Shown here: positions 1-6,182 of the stretch, piece after piece
Layout of the letters: each line of letters starts with the position of its first letter
How positions within the stretch are numbered: position 1 is the stretch's first letter
From: Gammaproteobacteria bacterium
GTDB lineage: Bacteria; Pseudomonadota; Gammaproteobacteria; Pseudomonadales; Azotimanducaceae
Length of the DNA stretch: 6,618 nt
Assembly (NCBI GenBank): GCA_026706425.1
Contig: JAPOYW010000248.1
Span: 1 to 6,618, forward strand
Reading direction: 5' to 3'
Translations under genes and position numbers: made by a program
Notes under the pieces: model-generated
What the model saw: only the letters and a program-made list of their open reading frames with translations
The model's database searches: none
Told to the model about the DNA's origin: nothing

Positions 1-1814
1 CGCAACTCGGCGTCGAACAGTTCATGCACGACTACTACCGCCACGTGCTGCTGCTGCGGGAGGTCAACGACATCCTGCTTCAGCACTTCGACGAGGCCAT
101 CCTGCGTGCCGGGGAGCGGCCCAGGATCGAACGCGTCAACGACCGCTTCCACATCCGCAACGACTACATCGAGGCGAGTCACGACAACGTCTTCGGGACG
201 CGGCCGGCGTCCATCATGGAGATGTTCGTGATCATGGCGAACCGCGACGACATCGCGGGCGTGCGCGCATCCACCATCCGGCTGGTGCGCGACCACCTGA
301 ATCTCATCGACGACGCGTTCCGCAACGACGCCGTAGTCACCGGCTACTTCATGGACCTCCTGCGGGCGCCCTACACCCTGGTCAGCCAACTCACCCGCAT
401 GCGCCGCTACGGCGTCCTCGGACGCTACATTCCGGAATTCGGCGAGGTCGTCGGTCAGATGCAGCACGACCTCTTCCACATCTACACGGTGGATGCCCAT
501 ACGATGATGGTCATCCGGCAGATGCGCCGCCTGCTGTTCGACTCGGCGGCCGAGAACTTCCCCTTGGCGGCTCGCGTGGCACGCAAACTGCCGAAAATCG
601 AACTGCTCTATGTCGCCGGCCTGTTCCACGACATCGGCAAGGGGCGCGGCGGCGACCATTCCGAACTCGGGGCCGGCGATGCCGTGCGGTTCTGCCGCCG
701 GCACGGTTTGTCCGAGGACGACACCGCCTTGGTCGAGTGGCTGGTTCTCGCGCATCTGACCATGTCCGCCACGGCCCAGCGTCAGGACATCCACGATCCC
801 GACGTGGTGCGCGAGTTCGCGCGGCGGGTCGGCAACGAAACCCGGCTCGACTACCTCTACGCGCTGACCGTCGCGGACATCAACGCCACCAACCCGACCC
901 TCTGGAACGGCTGGCGCGCGACGCTGTTGGGACAGCTCTACCAGAACACCCGGCGCCAACTCCAACAGGGTCTCGACGCGCTCGGCGAGCGGGCCGCCGC
1001 GTGCCGCGAGGCCGCCTTGGCGGAACTTGCCCGGCATGGCATCGACAACGACCGGGCGAGACTGCTGTGGGACGAACCCGACGACGGCTTCTTCGTACAC
1101 CATTCGCCGGCCCAGGTGGTCGCCATCACGCGCGCCATCGACGGTCACGACATCGATGCCGGCCCGCTGGTGACCGTACTCGACGTCGCCGACGAAGCCA
1201 GCGCCGAAGGCGCGACGGAGGTATTCCTGTACGCCCGCGATCGCGACAACCTGTTCGCGGACAGCGTTCGCGCCATCGACGCTGAGAGCCTCCGCGTGGC
1301 CGCGGCACGGATCGCAACCAGTGGTTCGGGGATCTGCTTGAACTCCTACATCGTGCTGGATGGCGACGGCGCCCCGGTCGCCGACGACAGGCGCGCCGCG
1401 CTCGCCCAGTCGCTGACCCGAGCGATACACGGCGACCGCGGCACCCAGCCGCTGCGCCACGTGTCGCGCCAACTCAGGCAGTTCGTCATGCCGACACAGG
1501 TCGCGCTGACCACGGAGCCGGGTGCCCGGACCTCCACCCTGCGCGTGGTTGCCTCGGATCGGCCGGGCCTGCTGGCCACATTGGGGGGGCTCTTCGAGGA
1601 ACTCGACATCAGCGTCCGCCGCGCCCGCATCACCACCCTCGGGGAAAGGGTCGAGGATGTGTTCGAAATCACCAATCGCGCCCAGCACGCGATCACCCAC
1701 CCCGGCCTGACCCATGCCGTCACCGAGACGATCCGCTCGACGCTCGATGCCGAGATCGCCCGCAGCCACTCGGGCCAAGCCAACGTGGCCGCGAGCGTAC
1801 CGGCAAGTCGATGA
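1..1814 (+). CDS. glnD: GlnD, bifunctional PII uridylyltransferase/uridylyl-removing enzyme (5' truncated)
   Basis: GlnD is the cytoplasmic nitrogen sensor: it uridylylates PII proteins (GlnB/GlnK) when glutamine is low and removes UMP when glutamine is high. The frame is open from the window edge (first whole codon at 3), and about 603 residues are visible. With a usual family length near 890, roughly 290 residues are missing, including the nucleotidyltransferase domain with its GSxARGE-type motif. The first visible residues (VEQFMHDYYRHV) fall in the helical linker. An HD domain follows: DLFHIYTVDAHT near 465-500, the HD pair in LFHDIGKGRGGDH at 621-659, and VADINATN near 867-890. HD ligands visible are H at 498, HD at 627-632 and probably D at 876. 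Two C-terminal ACT domains, the glutamine-sensing part, lie at roughly 1200-1440 and 1530-1760 (SDRPGLLATLGGLF in the second). The TGA stop lies inside the ATGA that starts dapC. No frameshift or missing HD residue was seen. Family identity is secure; only the N-terminal domain is inferred. Confidence 0.97.
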   Translation, partial: QLGVEQFMHDYYRHVLLLREVNDILLQHFDEAILRAGERPRIERVNDRFHIRNDYIEASHDNVFGTRPASIMEMFVIMANRDDIAGVRASTIRLVRDHLNLIDDAFRNDAVVTGYFMDLLRAPYTLVSQLTRMRRYGVLGRYIPEFGEVVGQMQHDLFHIYTVDAHTMMVIRQMRRLLFDSAAENFPLAARVARKLPKIELLYVAGLFHDIGKGRGGDHSELGAGDAVRFCRRHGLSEDDTALVEWLVLAHLTMSATAQRQDIHDPDVVREFARRVGNETRLDYLYALTVADINATNPTLWNGWRATLLGQLYQNTRRQLQQGLDALGERAAACREAALAELARHGIDNDRARLLWDEPDDGFFVHHSPAQVVAITRAIDGHDIDAGPLVTVLDVADEASAEGATEVFLYARDRDNLFADSVRAIDAESLRVAAARIATSGSGICLNSYIVLDGDGAPVADDRRAALAQSLTRAIHGDRGTQPLRHVSRQLRQFVMPTQVALTTEPGARTSTLRVVASDRPGLLATLGGLFEELDISVRRARITTLGERVEDVFEITNRAQHAITHPGLTHAVTETIRSTLDAEIARSHSGQANVAASVPASR

Positions 1815-3001
1815 ATCCCCATCTAGACCGGCTCGAGCCCTACCCTTTCGAGCGCTTGAACGCGCTCCTCGAAGGCCTGCCACCGAATCCGTCTCGGCAA
1901 CCGGTCGCGCTGTCGCTCGGGGAACCGAAACACGAGGCGCCGCACTTCGTGGTGACAGCGCTCGCCGCCCACGACACGATCAGGCACGGCCTCGCGACCT
2001 ACCCCCCAACGCGTGGCAGTGACAGTCTCCGCACCGCGATCTCGCAGTGGATCAATCGCCGGTACGGCACGGAACTCGACCCGGCCACCGAGGTGCTGCC
2101 GGTGAATGGAACCCGGGAGGCGCTGTTCTCCTTCGGCCAGGCCGTCCTCTCTGGCGAACCGGGCGCGACGGTGCTGATGCCGAATCCGTTCTATCAGATC
2201 TACGAAGGCGCCGCGCTGCTGCGCGGCGCGACTCCCTGCTACGTCCCGGCGACGGGTCTACCCGACTTCGATGCCCTGCCGGCAAGCATCTGGCCGAGCG
2301 TGGAACTCGTCTACGTGTGCAGCCCCGGCAATCCGAGCGGCCAGGTCATTCCCGAGCGAACGCTTGCCGACCTCGTCCGCAGAGCCCGTGAGTTCGACTT
2401 CGCGATCGCGTCCGACGAGTGCTATTCGGAGATCTACCGGAACGAAGACGATCCGCCGGTCGGGTTGCTTGAGGCCGCCGCCAACGCGGGTTTGGGGCAC
2501 CGCAACTGCGTGGTCTTCAACAGCCTGTCGAAACGATCCAACGTGCCCGGCCTGCGCTCGGGTTTCGTCGCCGGCGACCCGGACATCATCGCCCGTTACT
2601 ACGACTACCGGACCTACCACGGCTGCGCCATGTCCGCCCACGTGGCGGCCGTGAGCGAGCTGGCCTGGTCCGACGAGGCGCACGTGGTCGCCAATCGCGC
2701 CCTGTATCGTGCCAAGTTCGACGCCGTATTCCCCGTGCTCCAGGAGGTGCTGGATGTCGCGATGCCGCCCGGGGCGTTCTACCTTTGGCCCAGAACACCG
2801 GTGGGCGACGAAACGTTCGCCGCTGCGCTCTACCGGCGGGAGAACATCACCGTCCTGCCCGGCAGCTACCTTGGACGCAACCAGAACGGTGTCAATCCCG
2901 GCGAGGGCCGGATCCGCATCGCCCTGGTCGCGCCGTTGGCAGACTGCCTAGCCGCCGCCCAACGAGTCGCCGACTTCGTCAAGACCCATGACTTCGGCTA
3001 G
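1811..3001 (+). CDS. dapC: Succinyldiaminopimelate transaminase (DapC)
   Basis: This is a PLP-dependent class I/II aminotransferase of 396 residues. It makes N-succinyl-LL-2,6-diaminopimelate from N-succinyl-2-amino-6-oxopimelate using glutamate, in the succinylase branch of lysine and peptidoglycan precursor synthesis. The N-terminus (LDRLEPYPFERLNALLEG, then LSLGEPKHEAP) and YRTYHGCAM near residues 266-273 are signatures of the gamma/betaproteobacterial DapC group rather than generic aspartate aminotransferases. Fold-type I residues are present: N174 in SPGNPSG, D202 and Y205 in SDECYSE, the Schiff-base lysine K241 in SLSKRSN, and probably R369 in RIRIALV for the substrate carboxylate. The ATG is chosen because it overlaps the glnD stop (ATGA) and leaves a full-length N-terminus. 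There is no strong Shine-Dalgarno, so translational coupling to glnD is likely. It ends in TAG inside the first codons of dapE, which performs the next step. An N-acetylornithine/ArgD-type activity is a less likely alternative. Confidence 0.95.
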   Translation: MNPHLDRLEPYPFERLNALLEGLPPNPSRQPVALSLGEPKHEAPHFVVTALAAHDTIRHGLATYPPTRGSDSLRTAISQWINRRYGTELDPATEVLPVNGTREALFSFGQAVLSGEPGATVLMPNPFYQIYEGAALLRGATPCYVPATGLPDFDALPASIWPSVELVYVCSPGNPSGQVIPERTLADLVRRAREFDFAIASDECYSEIYRNEDDPPVGLLEAAANAGLGHRNCVVFNSLSKRSNVPGLRSGFVAGDPDIIARYYDYRTYHGCAMSAHVAAVSELAWSDEAHVVANRALYRAKFDAVFPVLQEVLDVAMPPGAFYLWPRTPVGDETFAAALYRRENITVLPGSYLGRNQNGVNPGEGRIRIALVAPLADCLAAAQRVADFVKTHDFG

Positions 3002-4187
3002 TTTCCGCCGTGCTGACTCTCGGCGGCGCTCGCTGGCCGACGACGTGCTGGCGCTCACCCGGGCATTGGTGGAGCGCCGTTCGGTTTCGCCCGACGACGC
3101 GGGGTGCCAGGAGTTGGTCATCGGGCGACTCGAATGTGCCGGTTTCGCGGTGGAACGCATGCGTTTCGGCGAAGTCGACAACTTCTGGGCGGTGCATCCA
3201 AGCCCGCGCGGCGACGGCGCGGTTCGCAAACCTCGTCTGGTACTCGCCGGACACACCGATGTGGTGCCGTGCGGCCCGGTGGCCGCCTGGTCATCGCCGC
3301 CGTTCGAACCCGCCGTACGCGACGGCTTTCTGTACGGTCGCGGTGCCGCCGACATGAAGTCGAGTCTGGCCGCAATGGTGGTCGCCGCCGAACGTTTCGT
3401 GGCCACCCGCCCCGACCACCCCGGCTGCCTGGGATTCCTGGTCACCAGCGACGAAGAAGCCGATGCCGTGGACGGCACGGTGCGCGTCGTGGAGGAGCTA
3501 CTCCAGCGAGGCGTCGGAATCGACTACTGCGTCGTGGGCGAGCCGTCCTCCTCGGCCCGGCTGGGCGACGTGATCCGCGTCGGGCGGCGCGGGTCGCTCG
3601 GCGCCACCGCCGCGGTGAAGGGCGTACAGGGCCACGTCGCCTACCCCGACCAGGCCGTGAATCCAATCCACTCGGCTGTTGAAGCACTGAGGACGCTGAT
3701 CAACACGACCTGGGACGAAGGCGACGCCGACTTCCCGCCGACGAGCTTCCAGGTGTCGAACGTCCGGGCCGGCACCGGCGCCGGCAACGTCATTCCGGGA
3801 GAGTTCGAGTGCGCGTTCAACTTCCGCTTCAATCCGAAGCAGACACCCGACGCCTTGAAGGCAGCGGTGGAACAGGCGTTCGAAGGTGCCGGCGCCGATA
3901 CCGAATTCGACTGGCGGCTCTCGGGCATGCCGTTCATCACCCGCGGCGGAAAGCTCATCGACGCGGTGCGGGGGGCGGTCGCCGACGTCGTGGGACTCGA
4001 GACCGAGTCCTCCACCTCGGGCGGAACGTCGGACGGTCGCTTCATCGCGCCTACCGGCGCGGAGGTGGTGGAACTCGGGCCGGTCAACGAAACGATCCAC
4101 CAGGTGGACGAACGCGTTGCCTTGGCGGACCTGGCACCTCTGGCACATATCTACGAGGCCATCCTAGAGCGCGTGCTGGTGGCCTAG
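2988..4187 (+). CDS. dapE: Succinyl-diaminopimelate desuccinylase (DapE)
   Basis: This cytoplasmic M20-family dizinc hydrolase cleaves N-succinyl-LL-diaminopimelate to LL-diaminopimelate and succinate, the step after DapC. All expected metal and catalytic residues are present: H89 and D91 in LAGHTDVVP, bridging D122 in GRGAADMKSS, general base E156 and ligand E157 in TSDEEAD, E185 in VVGEPSS, and H371 in NETIHQ. These are shifted by a constant 22 from the positions I recall for Haemophilus DapE (H67, D100, E134, E135, E163, H349). The dimerisation lid lies around residues 190-300, with the conserved GRRGSL and VQGHVAYP. At 399 residues it is slightly longer than the usual 375-380, because of about 16-19 extra basic N-terminal residues and a few extra near residues 71-80. 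The ATG lies 14 bases inside dapC. No good Shine-Dalgarno is visible, and an in-frame GTG at 3045 (residue 20) would give a more typical N-terminus. It ends in TAG. Confidence 0.97.
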   Translation: MTSASFRRADSRRRSLADDVLALTRALVERRSVSPDDAGCQELVIGRLECAGFAVERMRFGEVDNFWAVHPSPRGDGAVRKPRLVLAGHTDVVPCGPVAAWSSPPFEPAVRDGFLYGRGAADMKSSLAAMVVAAERFVATRPDHPGCLGFLVTSDEEADAVDGTVRVVEELLQRGVGIDYCVVGEPSSSARLGDVIRVGRRGSLGATAAVKGVQGHVAYPDQAVNPIHSAVEALRTLINTTWDEGDADFPPTSFQVSNVRAGTGAGNVIPGEFECAFNFRFNPKQTPDALKAAVEQAFEGAGADTEFDWRLSGMPFITRGGKLIDAVRGAVADVVGLETESSTSGGTSDGRFIAPTGAEVVELGPVNETIHQVDERVALADLAPLAHIYEAILERVLVA

Positions 4188-4192
4188 GAAAT

Positions 4193-4211
4193 CTGCGCCG
4201 CCGACGCGCAG
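4193..4211 (+). repeat. Short hairpin just after dapE
   Basis: A perfect inverted repeat, CTGCGC (4193-4198) and GCGCAG (4206-4211), has a 7-base loop and begins 5 bases after the dapE stop. No T-run follows it, so it does not meet the usual description of an intrinsic terminator. It could slow 3' exonuclease decay, contribute weakly to termination, or be chance in GC-rich DNA. Confidence 0.35.
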
Positions 4212-4246
4212 TTGACGGGTGCGGAGGTCGACTCTGGAGTCAACGT

Positions 4247-4275
4247 TCGAGAAGCCTGTACCGTCACTGTATTGT
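4247..4275 (+). promoter_or_regulatory. Weak candidate sigma70 promoter upstream of gspN
   Basis: TCGAGA (4247-4252) and TATTGT (4270-4275) each match 4 of 6 consensus bases, with a 17-base spacer. The -10 lies in one of the few AT-richer patches of the 124-base gap between dapE and gspN. Initiation would fall near 4282 and give a leader of about 30 bases. A TTGACG at 4212-4217 is a better -35 hexamer, but it has no good -10 at the right spacing (TGGAGT, 3 of 6). This is inferred from sequence only. Confidence 0.25.
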
Positions 4276-4311
4276 TGATCTGGGGCGACGACGCCCACCT
4301 GACCCGGGATC

Positions 4312-5088
4312 GTGGACAGATCGCTAGCCGTGTTCAGCAAGACAATCAAGGGACTCGCCGCGCTGTTCGGCATCGCCGCACTGCTGCTACTGGCCGTGGC
4401 CCTGATGCCGGCCCGGTCGATCAAACTGGCGACCGATCAGGTCGACGGCTTGTTGCTCGCAACGGCCGAGGGACGGCTGTTCAGCGGCGAAGCGGACCTC
4501 GCGTATCGAGGCCAGGATCTCGGTCGCGTGACCTGGTCGGTGCGACCAGGGGCGCTGCTGGATCTCCAGTTGGGAACCGACTGGAAAGTCGCGCACCGGG
4601 ACTACACGGTGTCGGGAACCGCGGCGGTGGGAGTCGGCGCGACCGAGTTCGCGGCCACCGGAATCATCAACGCGCTCGCCGTGAACCGGTTCCTTTCCCA
4701 GTACCACATCTCCCTCGACGGCGTGTTCGAAGTTGACGGCCTCCTCATTCGCCTTGGCTCAGACGGAATCGGCGCCGAAGGACGACTGCGCTGGTCGGGG
4801 GGCCGCACGGTCTACCGGTTGGCCGGTGAGACCCACGACACCGTGTTGCCAAGCATGGTCGGGACCTTGGTGAGTGTGGCGGATCAACCCGGGCTCGAGG
4901 TGGTAACGGCGAGCGATGCGTTGCCGCTGCTCAACATCCGACTGGACGCCGAGGGCTGGGCCCACCTCGGCGTAACCGCCCGGTTGACGTCGCTTGCGGG
5001 GAATCCCTGGCGAGACGGGGACAACGGGGATGCCGTGGTCGTCACCGTCTCCGAACGCCTGTTCGAACCGGGCGGCGGCGATGTGTAG
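4312..5088 (+). CDS. gspN: Type II secretion system protein N (GspN)
   Basis: GspN is an accessory component of the type II secretion machinery. It is anchored in the inner membrane with a periplasmic domain, and its exact role is not settled. The product is 258 residues, close to the family's usual length. A hydrophobic segment spans about residues 13-33 (GLAALFGIAALLLLAV), preceded by a short basic stretch. The remainder has the family's look: a short strand pattern with G-R-L-F-S-G-E-A at 54-61, VTWSVRP at 73-79 followed by a leucine-rich stretch and DW, and FEVDGLLIRLG at 139-149. No catalytic motif is expected or seen. The start is a GTG, because an in-frame TGA at 4300-4302 blocks any earlier start. 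A second GTG at 4330 (residue 7) is equally possible, and neither has a clear Shine-Dalgarno. The identification rests on this sequence pattern plus the position directly upstream of gspC and gspD. It ends in TAG. Confidence 0.8.
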   Translation: MDRSLAVFSKTIKGLAALFGIAALLLLAVALMPARSIKLATDQVDGLLLATAEGRLFSGEADLAYRGQDLGRVTWSVRPGALLDLQLGTDWKVAHRDYTVSGTAAVGVGATEFAATGIINALAVNRFLSQYHISLDGVFEVDGLLIRLGSDGIGAEGRLRWSGGRTVYRLAGETHDTVLPSMVGTLVSVADQPGLEVVTASDALPLLNIRLDAEGWAHLGVTARLTSLAGNPWRDGDNGDAVVVTVSERLFEPGGGDV

Positions 5089-5100
5089 GGATTCCCGGAT

Positions 5101-5109
5101 TGATACAAT
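5101..5109 (+). promoter_or_regulatory. Candidate extended -10 promoter for gspC-gspD
   Basis: TGATACAAT fits the extended -10 form TGnTATAAT, with TACAAT at 5104-5109 matching 5 of 6 consensus bases. It lies 12 bases after the gspN stop, in an AT-richer spot of GC-rich DNA. The -35 position at 17-base spacing (ATGTGT, 5081-5086) is poor, which extended -10 promoters can tolerate. Predicted initiation near 5116 would leave a leader of about 120 bases before gspC. The call comes from motif reading alone. Confidence 0.45.
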
Positions 5110-5224
5110 GGCGTGCACCGGCTCTTCGGCGGTGTTCCGGTCGCCAGCACGCGCTTGGAGCCTCACCGCTGGGTACAGAAACTTCGCCGGGCGCGGGTAC
5201 CGTCCGTGGTAGCTCCGGGCTAGT

Positions 5225-5229
5225 AGGGG
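5225..5229 (+). promoter_or_regulatory. Ribosome binding site of gspC
   Basis: AGGGG lies 9 bases before the GTG at 5239 and is the only purine-rich Shine-Dalgarno-like element near it. In-frame stops at 5221, 5224, 5230 and 5233 rule out any earlier start, so this site and the GTG define the beginning of gspC. Confidence 0.6.
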
Positions 5230-5238
5230 TAGTAAAGC

Positions 5239-6111
5239 GTGGTCGACATCCACAAGCTCTTGAACCACAGGGCCGCCGCCGTCGGCGCCCTGGTCGTTCT
5301 TGTCCTTGGACTCCTGGCGACGTTGTGGTGGTCGTTCGTGTTCTTCACGGTGGGGCCGGAATCGCTGCCCGTCGAGGTCTCGGCCGAGGCGTCGACGCAA
5401 GACGTGCCCGACATTCCGATCGACCGAATCGTGGCGATGAACCTGTTCGGAGAACCCACCCGCGATGCCGCCCCGAGGACCGAAACGCTAAGCGAGACGA
5501 AGCTCTCGCTGGTCCTGCACGGCGTGTTCGTCGCCGACAAGGCGGACGCCTCCACCGCGCTGATCTCCCAAAGGAACAACAACCCCAAACTCTATGCGAT
5601 CTCCGACCGGCTGCCCGGCAACGCCCGTCTCGAAGAGGTCTACCGAGACCGCGTCGTGGTCAGCCGCGGCGGCGTACGCGAGAACCTGAGCTTCAAGAGG
5701 GGCGACCAGCTAATCCGCCCCGGTGCCCAACGCTCGAGTGACGATCGCGCGGTGCCGTCGCCACGCCTCAGGACCTCGTCGCCCAGGGTGCAGCGGAACC
5801 CTCGAAGCCTGATCGAGAGGACGCTTGCCAAGCACCGCGACGAGATAGACCGAGACCCCCGGAAGTTCATCGAAACCTTGGGCCTGACGACCTCCGAACG
5901 AGGCGGCTACCTGCTCGGCACCTTCGCCAACAACGATGCCGTCCTCGAACCCGGGGACAGGCTGCTGAGCCTGAACGGCAAGCCGGTCGGAAACCCGGAA
6001 CAGGATCGCCACCAACTCGAGCGGATCCTCGCCGGCCGGTCCGTGGAAGTTCAGATTCAGCGCGGCGAGCAGCGAATCACGTTCAATCTCTCGCTGGACT
6101 CGTTGAACTAG
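5239..6111 (+). CDS. gspC: Type II secretion system protein C (GspC)
   Basis: GspC is the inner-membrane protein that links the type II assembly platform to the outer-membrane secretin GspD and helps in substrate recognition. The product has 290 residues in the expected order. A short cytoplasmic tail is followed by one membrane segment at about residues 13-37. The homology region spans about 68-156, with NLFGEP, LVLHGVFVAD, STALIS, LYAISDRLPG, DRVVVSRGG and ENLSF; it normally contacts the GspD N0 domain. A proline- and arginine-rich linker covers about 160-188. A PDZ-like domain at about 222-286 contains LEPGDRLLSLNGKPV. The GTG start is fixed by an in-frame TAA at 5233-5235. The conserved glycine in the GD(R/K)LPG turn is replaced by serine (ISDRLPG). 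It lies 150 bases after gspN and 71 bases before gspD, and ends in TAG. Its interaction partner is encoded immediately downstream. Confidence 0.93.
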   Translation: MVDIHKLLNHRAAAVGALVVLVLGLLATLWWSFVFFTVGPESLPVEVSAEASTQDVPDIPIDRIVAMNLFGEPTRDAAPRTETLSETKLSLVLHGVFVADKADASTALISQRNNNPKLYAISDRLPGNARLEEVYRDRVVVSRGGVRENLSFKRGDQLIRPGAQRSSDDRAVPSPRLRTSSPRVQRNPRSLIERTLAKHRDEIDRDPRKFIETLGLTTSERGGYLLGTFANNDAVLEPGDRLLSLNGKPVGNPEQDRHQLERILAGRSVEVQIQRGEQRITFNLSLDSLN

Positions 6112-6173
6112 CCTGGCGTAGACCAACCACTTCGCTCAGGCAAGACAACGATTCATCGCGAGCCAACGTCTTT

Positions 6174-6179
6174 AGGAGG
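6174..6179 (+). promoter_or_regulatory. Strong Shine-Dalgarno of gspD
   Basis: A perfect AGGAGG, within TAGGAGGA at 6173-6180, is the strongest ribosome binding site in the window. Only three bases separate AGGAGG from the ATG at 6183, shorter than the usual 5-9. The other five genes have weak or no such site, which suggests gspD is translated at a higher rate, as fits a secretin needed in many copies per machine. Confidence 0.75.
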
Positions 6180-6182
6180 ATC

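Noticed and set aside
737..1285. Overlapping + strand frame of 182 codons inside glnD
   Set aside because: It runs out of frame through the conserved HD domain of GlnD, and its product is dominated by Arg, Gly and Pro, as expected for a shifted frame in GC-rich DNA.
1346..1822. Antisense open frame of 158 codons opposite the glnD 3' end
   Set aside because: It is the mirror of the ACT-domain coding sequence in GC-rich DNA. The product is low-complexity, rich in Arg, Ser and Val, with no recognisable motif and no independent start signals.
3498..4148. Antisense open frame of 216 codons opposite dapE
   Set aside because: dapE on the + strand is complete with every catalytic residue. The antisense frame arises from codon bias and shows no family features.
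4193..4211. Intrinsic terminator after dapE
   Set aside because: The hairpin is only 6 bp and is followed by TTGACGGG rather than a T-run, so I list it as an inverted repeat only.
5108..5212. Possible 34-codon leader peptide ORF between gspN and gspC
   Set aside because: Its ATG overlaps the candidate -10 at 5104-5109, so that promoter could not transcribe it. No Shine-Dalgarno is present, and the frame is the tail of a longer shadow frame running out of gspN. The aromatic C-terminus ending in Trp is noted but not enough.
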